From: Peptostreptococcaceae bacterium oral taxon 113 str. W5053
GTDB taxonomy: Bacteria > Bacillota > Clostridia > Tissierellales > Peptoniphilaceae
Direction of reading: 5' to 3'
NCBI GenBank assembly: GCA_000467935.1
Contig: KI259803.1
Coordinates: 16,683-22,007, forward strand
DNA length: 5,325 nt
Positions 1 through 5,325 of this stretch are shown here, in pieces. Each line of letters begins with the position of its first letter. Position 1 is the first letter of the stretch. A program made the translations under genes and the position numbers. The notes below the pieces were generated by a model. The model did not search any database, was not told where the DNA came from, and worked only from the letters and a program-made list of their open reading frames with translations.

Positions 1-1
1 C

Positions 2-1033
2 AGCTCCTATTCGATTGCCAAACACTTAAACGATAATGGAATCCCCTCACCGATGGAGCATAAAAAGGCAAAGGGAATACGGTATAAGACAGGCTTCAGC
101 ACAAAGGCGGTTGCCAAGTGGGATACGCCTGCGGTCAATCGCATTTTAATCAATGAGATCTATATTGGAACACTTCAACAGGGAAAACGAGAAAAGATCA
201 ATTATAAGCTGGATAAAGTGGTTTCCAAAGACAAAAGCGATTGGATTGAAATTGAAGATAACCATGAAGCGATTATTGATCCCCATGACTTTGAAATCGT
301 CCAAAAACTTTTAAAATGCGATATCAAGGCGAAAACTGTCGGAGAAAAAGCGGATTTGTTTTCCGGACTTCTCTTTTGCAAAGACTGTAACGCACAGATG
401 ACAAAGAAAGTCGATAAACGAGGGAAAACACCGACCGTCTATTATATTTGCTCCTCATACAATAAGGGGCAAGATTGCAGCAGGCACTCCATAAAGCAGG
501 AAGAATTGCAAAGGACAGTGCTTGAAATGATTCGTCATTATATTCAGTATCTTGGGGAATACGAAACCGTTTCAGAGAAAATCAAAGAGATGGAAGTATC
601 CTATGAACTGTTTCAAAAAATAGATAAAAGACAGGAATACACCAAGAAAAGCAAGGCAAAATTTGAACTTTTAAAATCTTCCCTTTATCAAGATTTGAAG
701 GAAGGCATTATTGCGGAAGAAGAATTTTATGATATGAGGGAGTTTTACACGAATCGTATCGTAGAAAGTGAGCTGATTTTAGAAAAGCAGAGCAAAGAAA
801 TTGCAAGGCTCTACAAAAAGAGTTTGGGCAATCAGAATTTCCTTACAGACATCAAAAAGTATCAAAACATCGGTATTTTAGAAAGAGGACTTCTCGTTCG
901 ACTCGTTGATAAAATCTATGTTTTAGAAAATAAGAAAATTGAAATTCAGTTTAACTATGACGAAACGATAGAGATTCTGGATAAGTTAAGCAGCTATACC
1001 TCTCAAACTCCTGAAATCAGGGAGGTGGTATAG
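2..1033 (+). CDS. Large serine recombinase, 5'-truncated by the window edge (first of three)
   Basis: Site-specific DNA recombinase of the large serine (resolvase/invertase) family; these cut and rejoin DNA at attachment sites during integration and excision of mobile elements. The frame is open from the window edge, so the ATG at 53 is internal: the 17 codons before it read SSYSIAKHLNDNGIPSP, the conserved helix of the recombinase domain. Counting from the edge, 343 residues are visible: end of the recombinase domain (about 1-110, including NRILINEIYIGTL and HEAII at 88-92), a zinc ribbon with cysteines at 126, 129, 150 and 159, a charged coiled coil (about 185-275), and a C-terminal tail with VDKIYV followed by a beta-like IEIQFNY. 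By alignment with the downstream paralogues about 200 N-terminal residues, including the catalytic serine, are missing upstream, so activity cannot be judged. The stop codon abuts the next gene. Family assignment is firm; attachment site and partner specificity are unknown. Confidence 0.95.
   Translation, partial: SSYSIAKHLNDNGIPSPMEHKKAKGIRYKTGFSTKAVAKWDTPAVNRILINEIYIGTLQQGKREKINYKLDKVVSKDKSDWIEIEDNHEAIIDPHDFEIVQKLLKCDIKAKTVGEKADLFSGLLFCKDCNAQMTKKVDKRGKTPTVYYICSSYNKGQDCSRHSIKQEELQRTVLEMIRHYIQYLGEYETVSEKIKEMEVSYELFQKIDKRQEYTKKSKAKFELLKSSLYQDLKEGIIAEEEFYDMREFYTNRIVESELILEKQSKEIARLYKKSLGNQNFLTDIKKYQNIGILERGLLVRLVDKIYVLENKKIEIQFNYDETIEILDKLSSYTSQTPEIREVV
1019..1028 (+). promoter_or_regulatory. 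Strong ribosome binding site for the second recombinase
   Basis: AGGGAGGTGG contains GGAGGTG, a near-full match to the Firmicutes anti-Shine-Dalgarno sequence, ending 6 nt before the ATG at 1034. It lies inside the last codons of the upstream recombinase, whose TAG directly precedes the ATG. This fixes the start of the second recombinase and suggests translational coupling. Confidence 0.85.
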
Positions 1034-2713
1034 ATGGCAAGAACAGCAAATAGAAGAATGAAGTCGGAAGAACAACTGCTAAACAAAGAAAGTATAAACA
1101 GTTTTCAAACGGCAATCTATGCAAGAATTTCAAGAGATAAAAAAGAGAAACCGAGCGACTCCATAGAAAATCAAATTGCTCTTTGCGAGAGCTTTATTCA
1201 AAAAAGTGAGGATTTCAGTTTAGCAGGAATCTATAAAGATATTGCAAAGACGGGAACGGACTTCGAGCGACCGGACTTTGAAAACTTGATGGATGAAGTA
1301 CGAATGGGGAAAGTCAACTGCATTGTTGTAAAAGACCTATCAAGATTTGGAAGAAACTATACGGAACTTGGCAATTTCATTGAAAAGATCTTCCCATTTC
1401 TTGGGGTGAGATTTGTGGCGGTCAATGACAATTTAGATACCTTCCACATGGACGATCCCAATAAATCACTGGAAGTCATTCTAAAAAATATTGTCAATGA
1501 AACCTATGCAACGGATATTTCAAAGAAAGTATCAAGCTCTCATCAGATGAGGATCAAACAAGGTGGATTCATCTGTGGAGCAGCTCCTTATGGATATGTG
1601 GCACGAAAAGATGAAGATGGAATCCGACGCTTGTATCCGGATGAAAATACAGCTCCCATTGTTAAAGAAATCTTTGATGCCTATCTGAAAGGACTGAGTA
1701 CACTGGGTATATCCAAACTTCTTCTGGAAAAAAGAGTGTATATCGCAACTGATTATCGAAAATTTGGAAAAGCCGTATCGGATGGGGATGAACCGATTCG
1801 GATATGGCAACCGACAACCATCTTACAGGTGCTTAAAAATCGTGCTTATACAGGAACTTTGATACAGGGGAGAAATCAAAAACATCTTTATGAAGGGAAA
1901 TCAAGGGAAAGACTCTCTGAAGAACACTGGACAGTAACCGAAAATGCCCATGAAGCCATTATTTCGATGGATACTTTTGAAAAGGTGCAGGAGAAGATGT
2001 CCGAAAAATCAGCTCCGATAAAAAGAAGCAGAAAGGAAAATGCGACTGCCAAAGACGATACGATCTTTCGAGGAATGGTTTACTGTAATATTTGCCAAAA
2101 AAGAATGAGCGTCCATCGACAATTAAGTGGGAAAAGAACGGTATTTTACTTTAGCTGTAACCGATTTGGAGAATTTACAACAGAAAAATGCGGAACATCT
2201 ATTACAGAGGCTACTCTTGAAAAAACTGTTAAAGCAGCCTTTGATGCTATTCTTTTAAATAACAGTAAAAGTTATAAGGCTTATCTGAATGCTTATGACA
2301 ATCTTAAAATAGAGATGGATAAGAAAAAGGAAAAAGAACTGACAGAAATCGACAGAAGAATTTCAGGACTGAGCAGGCTTCAAAGTGAGTATTACGAAAA
2401 GTATGTCTTGGGAGATTGGAGAAAGGAAGATTTTGAAAGAGAAAAGGAACATCTTCATCAGAAGAAAAAAGAACTGGAATACCTAAAAGAAAAGCAAATT
2501 GCCATCTTTGAAGAAGAAAAACGAAGGCTCGAAGAAAAGCACAAGTATCTGAAAGCTCTCTTTAAGGGCAAGACAAAGAAATGGGACAAAGAGTTTGTGA
2601 AAGTCATCATAGATAAGATATTCATCGGAAAAGACCATACGGTAGAAATCAAATTTAACTTTGAAGAAACGCCTGTCATTACCGAAAAAATCGGAAGAAA
2701 GGTAAAAAGGTGA
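1034..2713 (+). CDS. Large serine recombinase (second of three, complete)
   Basis: A complete 559-residue large serine recombinase, of ordinary family length. The resolvase catalytic domain (about 25-170) has YARIS at 29-33, placing the nucleophile at Ser33 with Arg31 beside it. It also has SIENQ at 43-47, ERP at 78-80 and DLSRFGRN at 101-108, with the conserved Arg104 and Arg107, so it looks catalytically competent. The recombinase domain follows (about 178-320, GAAPYGYV at 182-189, NRAYTGTL at 269-276, HEAII at 306-310). Then come a zinc ribbon with cysteines 351, 354, 375 and 386, a long Lys/Glu-rich coiled coil (about 425-510), and a tail with IDKIFI and VEIKFNF. About 23 basic/polar residues precede the catalytic domain, against only 2-3 in the third recombinase. 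The ATG is supported by a strong ribosome binding site and abuts the previous stop. It probably acts in integration or excision of the host element; whether it works alone or with its neighbours is not shown by sequence. Confidence 0.97.
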   Translation: MARTANRRMKSEEQLLNKESINSFQTAIYARISRDKKEKPSDSIENQIALCESFIQKSEDFSLAGIYKDIAKTGTDFERPDFENLMDEVRMGKVNCIVVKDLSRFGRNYTELGNFIEKIFPFLGVRFVAVNDNLDTFHMDDPNKSLEVILKNIVNETYATDISKKVSSSHQMRIKQGGFICGAAPYGYVARKDEDGIRRLYPDENTAPIVKEIFDAYLKGLSTLGISKLLLEKRVYIATDYRKFGKAVSDGDEPIRIWQPTTILQVLKNRAYTGTLIQGRNQKHLYEGKSRERLSEEHWTVTENAHEAIISMDTFEKVQEKMSEKSAPIKRSRKENATAKDDTIFRGMVYCNICQKRMSVHRQLSGKRTVFYFSCNRFGEFTTEKCGTSITEATLEKTVKAAFDAILLNNSKSYKAYLNAYDNLKIEMDKKKEKELTEIDRRISGLSRLQSEYYEKYVLGDWRKEDFEREKEHLHQKKKELEYLKEKQIAIFEEEKRRLEEKHKYLKALFKGKTKKWDKEFVKVIIDKIFIGKDHTVEIKFNFEETPVITEKIGRKVKR

Positions 2714-2714
2714 T
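2707..2714 (+). promoter_or_regulatory. Ribosome binding site for the third recombinase
   Basis: AAGGTGAT matches the 3' part of the consensus AAGGAGGTGAT and overlaps the stop codon of the second recombinase (2711-2713). AGG lies 7 nt before the ATG at 2718. It supports that start and coupled translation across the 4-nt gap. Confidence 0.7.
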
Positions 2715-2717
2715 GAT

Positions 2718-4241
2718 ATGAATACCGTAGATTTTTATCTAAGACTTTCATTGGAAGATGGCAATCAGCAAGATGAAAGCAACAGTATCACTTCTCAAAG
2801 AGAAATCTTAAAAGACTATATCCGCTCAAGTGAAGAATTTACAGGTGTTCAGATCAGGGAACACATTGATGACGGTTATACCGGAACAAATTTTAATCGC
2901 CCCGCATTTCAAAAGATGATTGCTCTTGTAAAGAAAAATGAAGTAAAGACCATACTCGTAAAAGACTTATCTCGTTTTGCCAGAGATTATATCGAATCGG
3001 GAGCCTATATTGAGCAGATTTTTCCCTTTATGCAAGTTCGGTTTATTTCTGTGAATGACAATTATGACAGTAAGAACAACGAAAACGGAATCAGCAGTTT
3101 GGAAATTCCTTTTAAGAATCTTGTCTATGACTACTATTCCAAGGACATCTCACAGAAAATTCGTTCCTCCGTTAAAATCAGACAAGATAAAGGCTATTAC
3201 TTTGGATCAAAAGCACCCTATGGATATGTAAAAGACGAAAAAGACCATCATCAGCTCATTGTCGATGAAGAAGTAAGACCGATCGTAAAAGAACTGTTTG
3301 CAAGGTATTTAAGCGGAGAAAGTATGCTTGCGATTGCCAAAGACTTGAATGAGAGAGAAGTCTTAACACCCGGTAAGCACATAGGACTGAAAAGAGGAAG
3401 CGGAATTTGGACAGGACAGATTGTTCGCTATCTCTTAACCCAACGAGTTTATACCGGAGCAATTGTCGGCGGAAAGACCAGAGTGTATGAAGTCGGCTCG
3501 GATCATCGACAATGGACGGATAGCGAGGACTGGATTATACGGGAAAATATGCACGAAGCCATCATATCCCAAGAGGATTTTGCGGAAGTTCAAAACCGAT
3601 TAAGCAGCAATGCAAAACATATCAGCCGAGAACGGAAGCATTTTCATATTCTTCAGGATAAAGTCTATTGTGGGCAATGCTATCATAAGATGAGTTATAC
3701 CATTTACTCCGGAAAAAGTGACGGATATTATTGTCCATATCGGTACAAGGCAAAAGACTGCGGCTGTATGAAAGGAAAGATACAAGCCTTGGTATTGGAA
3801 GAAATCGTGTCAAAAGAAATTCAGCTTCATACCGAACATTTTCTTGAGGAAGAACAGACGAGAAGGATTGAGTATAGAGTCAAGGAAAGTATTTGTGAGA
3901 GCCTGCTTGAGCGAAAGAAAAAGCTGGAAGCGGAACAACAAAAAAATCAAATTTCCAAAATGCAGTGTTATGAAAGGCATAAACAAGGTATCATAGAGAA
4001 AGAAGAATACCTTTCAAAACGGGAATTCCTGACACAAAGAGCAAAGAACATCGAACAGGAAATATTGATCATAGAGGATAAGATACAGGAAAATACTGCT
4101 TCAAGACATTATCTGAATGTCGATAAACTAAGAGAAGCAGTAGCAGAAGGAGAACTTGTTTTAGACTGGATCAACGAAGTCATAGACAGAATCTATGTTT
4201 ATGACAAGGACAAGGTGGAGATTGTTTGGAAATTTGATTAA
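2718..4241 (+). CDS. Large serine recombinase (third of three, complete)
   Basis: A complete 507-residue large serine recombinase, clearly divergent from its neighbours. The catalytic domain starts almost at the N-terminus: FYLRLS at 6-11 gives the nucleophile Ser11 with Arg9, a YLRLS variant of the usual YARxS. SITSQ (23-27), NRP (60-62) and DLSRFARD (83-90, Arg86 and Arg89) are all kept, so activity is expected. The recombinase domain spans about 158-295 (KAPYGYV at 165-171, HEAII at 279-283). A zinc ribbon follows with cysteines 318, 321, 339 and 348, plus an extra Cys350. A coiled-coil stretch (about 375-460) leads to a tail with IDRIYV and VEIVWKFD, the last strand ending the protein. 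The gene starts 4 nt after the second recombinase and 13 nt before the ORF6N gene, so it sits within an apparent operon. It probably takes part in integration or excision; its target site is unknown. Confidence 0.97.
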   Translation: MNTVDFYLRLSLEDGNQQDESNSITSQREILKDYIRSSEEFTGVQIREHIDDGYTGTNFNRPAFQKMIALVKKNEVKTILVKDLSRFARDYIESGAYIEQIFPFMQVRFISVNDNYDSKNNENGISSLEIPFKNLVYDYYSKDISQKIRSSVKIRQDKGYYFGSKAPYGYVKDEKDHHQLIVDEEVRPIVKELFARYLSGESMLAIAKDLNEREVLTPGKHIGLKRGSGIWTGQIVRYLLTQRVYTGAIVGGKTRVYEVGSDHRQWTDSEDWIIRENMHEAIISQEDFAEVQNRLSSNAKHISRERKHFHILQDKVYCGQCYHKMSYTIYSGKSDGYYCPYRYKAKDCGCMKGKIQALVLEEIVSKEIQLHTEHFLEEEQTRRIEYRVKESICESLLERKKKLEAEQQKNQISKMQCYERHKQGIIEKEEYLSKREFLTQRAKNIEQEILIIEDKIQENTASRHYLNVDKLREAVAEGELVLDWINEVIDRIYVYDKDKVEIVWKFD

Positions 4242-4248
4242 AGAGGAT
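4241..4248 (+). promoter_or_regulatory. Ribosome binding site deciding the start of the ORF6N gene
   Basis: AAGAGGAT follows directly on the stop of the third recombinase. AGAGG lies 8 nt before the ATG at 4255. This favours that start over an in-frame ATG at 4195, whose extra 20 codons overlap the recombinase and encode no ORF6N-like sequence. Confidence 0.65.
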
Positions 4249-4254
4249 AAAGAA

Positions 4255-5283
4255 ATGGATAAAAAAGATGAAATGATGATTGTAAATCATGAATCCCTTG
4301 TAAAAAAGATTTATATTATTAGGGGACAAAAGGTTATGATTGACTTTGAATTAGCTGAAATCTATGGATATGAAACGAAAAATTTCAACAGGCAGGTCAA
4401 GAATAATATTGAGAAATTTGAAGGCGAAGATTTTATGTTCAGGCTCACCGAAGAAGAAATGGATGACTTGAGGTGCAAAATTTTCACCTCAAGTTGGGGT
4501 GGTACAAGATACCTTCCTTATGCCTTTACTGAACAGGGAATCTATATGTTGATGACTGTATTAAAAGGTGATCTTGCAGTAAGGCAAAGTAGAGCTTTAG
4601 TTCGTACTTTCAAACAAATGAAAGACTACATTGTAGAAAATCAAGGGTTGATTGGGAAAAGAGAGTTTTTACAACTTTCGATGCAGATTACAAGCAATGT
4701 TGTGGAAATGTTGGATTTAAGACGAGATTTAAGAGATGTGGAAGATAAGGTGGCAGGTTTAGTGGACAATTTAGGGAATGTTGTGCATAAATCCGAACTG
4801 TCTGAGCTGATTCTTGACCTCAGTAATCCACAACTCAAATACGGATTTTTACTCTTGAACGGACAGCCGATCGAAGCCAATCTTGCTTATAAGGATATTT
4901 ACAGCATAGCAAAAAAGAGCATTTATATCGTTGATAACTATATCGGAGTTAAGACACTTGTACTGTTAAAGGATATACCCTCATCGGTAGAAATCACTAT
5001 ATTTAGCGACAATGTTGGTAAAGGACTCCATACCCTTGAATATCAGGATTTCTGTCAAGAATATCCGTTTAGAAAGATAACATTCCAAAAATCCGGTGGA
5101 GAGTTTCATGACAGATACATCATTATCGATTGGAATACCGAACATCAGCGAATTTATCATTGCGGAGCGTCTTCCAAAGATGCAGGTCAAAGAATTACAA
5201 GCATAACGGAAGTGGTCGATCAGATGATTTACACCGACCTTATCAATAACCTCTTGAAAAATCCGGTGTTGAAGTTAAAATAG
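4255..5283 (+). CDS. ORF6N-domain DNA-binding protein with C-terminal PLD-like half
   Basis: A 342-residue protein of two parts. Residues about 14-128 form an ORF6N domain, a putative DNA-binding module of phage antirepressor-type and mobile-element proteins. Recognisable marks are VMIDFELAEIYGYETKNFNRQVKNN from about 27, then FRLTEEE at 62-68, and RYLPYAFTEQGIYML at 85-99. A predicted coiled-coil linker (about 135-180) follows. The C-terminal half (about 184-342) resembles a single phospholipase D-like unit: IYIVDNYIGVKTL, then a degenerate HKD motif HDRYIIID (His285, Arg287 in place of Lys, Asp292), then YHCGASSKDAG at 301-311. The start at 4255 is chosen for its ribosome binding site and because it avoids overlap with the recombinase. 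Spacing of 13 nt suggests cotranscription with the recombinases. ORF6N assignment is strong; the PLD-like assignment is from motif recognition and moderate. Likely a regulator or phage-interaction protein; whether the C-terminal half has nuclease activity cannot be told from sequence. Confidence 0.93.
   Translation: MDKKDEMMIVNHESLVKKIYIIRGQKVMIDFELAEIYGYETKNFNRQVKNNIEKFEGEDFMFRLTEEEMDDLRCKIFTSSWGGTRYLPYAFTEQGIYMLMTVLKGDLAVRQSRALVRTFKQMKDYIVENQGLIGKREFLQLSMQITSNVVEMLDLRRDLRDVEDKVAGLVDNLGNVVHKSELSELILDLSNPQLKYGFLLLNGQPIEANLAYKDIYSIAKKSIYIVDNYIGVKTLVLLKDIPSSVEITIFSDNVGKGLHTLEYQDFCQEYPFRKITFQKSGGEFHDRYIIIDWNTEHQRIYHCGASSKDAGQRITSITEVVDQMIYTDLINNLLKNPVLKLK
4466..4494. repeat. Near-perfect 29-nt palindrome inside the ORF6N coding region
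   Basis: A left arm ACTTGAGGTG (4466-4475) and right arm CACCTCAAGT (4485-4494) are perfect reverse complements over 10 bp. The 9-nt centre is one unpaired C (4476) followed by the self-complementary AAAATTTT (4477-4484). It falls in codons for the LR...TSSWGG segment of the ORF6N domain, so part of it may simply reflect conserved residues. It could alternatively be a protein-binding dyad or form an mRNA hairpin. It has no T-run after the right arm, so it is not a typical terminator. Confidence 0.75.
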
Positions 5284-5292
5284 AAGTAAAAA

Positions 5293-5325
5293 ATGGATTG
5301 GAAATTTGAAAAAATATGTATCCAA
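5293..5325 (+). CDS. Possible start of a downstream gene, cut by the window edge
   Basis: After the ORF6N stop, 9 nt pass before an ATG that opens a frame of 11 codons (MDWKFEKICIQ) to the window edge. Only a weak purine stretch (GAAG, 5284-5287 region) lies upstream as a possible ribosome binding site, and 11 codons give no family information. It would continue the same-strand, close-packed arrangement if real, but an open frame this short is expected by chance in A-rich DNA. Confidence 0.2.
   Translation, partial: MDWKFEKICIQ

Noticed and set aside
263..277. Repeated 15-mer, 14 of 15 identical at 1949-1963 and a weaker copy at 3552-3566
   Set aside because: All three encode the conserved HEAII motif at the end of the recombinase domain, so the similarity reflects protein paralogy rather than a DNA repeat.
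53..1033. ATG at 53 as the true start of the first recombinase
   Set aside because: The frame is open to the window edge and the upstream codons encode conserved recombinase-domain sequence; there is also no ribosome binding site before 53.
1532..1810. Minus-strand open frame of 92 codons, and similar minus-strand frames at 2458-2751, 3256-3462, 3600-3813, 4641-4880 and 4981-5190
   Set aside because: All lie opposite strongly recognisable genes, have unusual Ser/Phe-rich compositions expected of antisense readings, and show no domain or ribosome binding site.
4195..4254. ATG at 4195 as the start of the ORF6N gene
   Set aside because: It lies inside the third recombinase, its codons are an out-of-frame reading of that gene's tail, and a ribosome binding site sits correctly before 4255 instead.
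4140..4254. Separate promoter for the ORF6N gene within the third recombinase
   Set aside because: Scattered TTGTTT- and TATGTT-like hexamers occur, but none has a convincing paired -35/-10 at 16-18 nt; such motifs are common in A/T-rich coding DNA.
5298..5309. 12-nt match TTGGAAATTTGA to the end of the third recombinase (about 4226-4237), considered as a direct-repeat att core
   Set aside because: A 12-mer match between two places in 5 kb of A/T-rich sequence is expected about once by chance, and no flanking similarity extends it.
5284..5325. Possible terminator after the ORF6N gene
   Set aside because: Only a 5-bp TGGAT/ATCCA pairing with a loop of about 21 nt is visible, with no GC-rich stem or T-run before the window ends.

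Overview
The window looks like part of an integrative mobile element from a low-GC Gram-positive bacterium (Firmicutes/Bacillota, probably a clostridial, Peptoniphilaceae-like or streptococcal host). This is inferred from the A-rich sequence, the Lys/Glu/Ile-rich proteins, the strong AGGAGGTG-type ribosome binding sites, and the protein families, which are common in integrative and conjugative elements (ICEs) and prophages of that group. No host-specific gene is present, so the species cannot be named.

Layout: everything is on the plus strand and tightly packed, as in one operon. (1) Positions 2-1033 hold the 3' two-thirds of a large serine recombinase whose catalytic N-terminal domain lies upstream of the window. 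(2) Positions 1034-2713 hold a complete 559-residue large serine recombinase whose ATG directly abuts the preceding stop. (3) Positions 2718-4241 hold a second complete large serine recombinase of 507 residues, 4 nt further on. (4) Positions 4255-5283 hold a 342-residue protein with an N-terminal ORF6N DNA-binding-type domain and a C-terminal half resembling a phospholipase D-like (HKD) fold, starting 13 nt after the third recombinase. (5) The last 42 nt contain no recognisable gene beyond a short, weakly supported open frame running off the edge.

How they may work together: the recombinases are divergent paralogues, each with a recombinase domain, a four-cysteine zinc ribbon, a coiled coil and a C-terminal beta-type tail. 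The two complete ones keep the catalytic serine and arginines. Such tandem sets are typical of site-specific integration and excision modules, where the subunits may cooperate or divide the work. The ORF6N protein could be a regulator of the module or a phage-type antirepressor-like protein; this is inference from domain and position. The ORF6N gene also carries an almost perfect 29-nt palindrome inside its DNA-binding domain, which is the most unusual nucleotide-level structure seen. No tRNA, rRNA, CRISPR array, recognisable attachment site or intergenic stretch over 300 nt is present.
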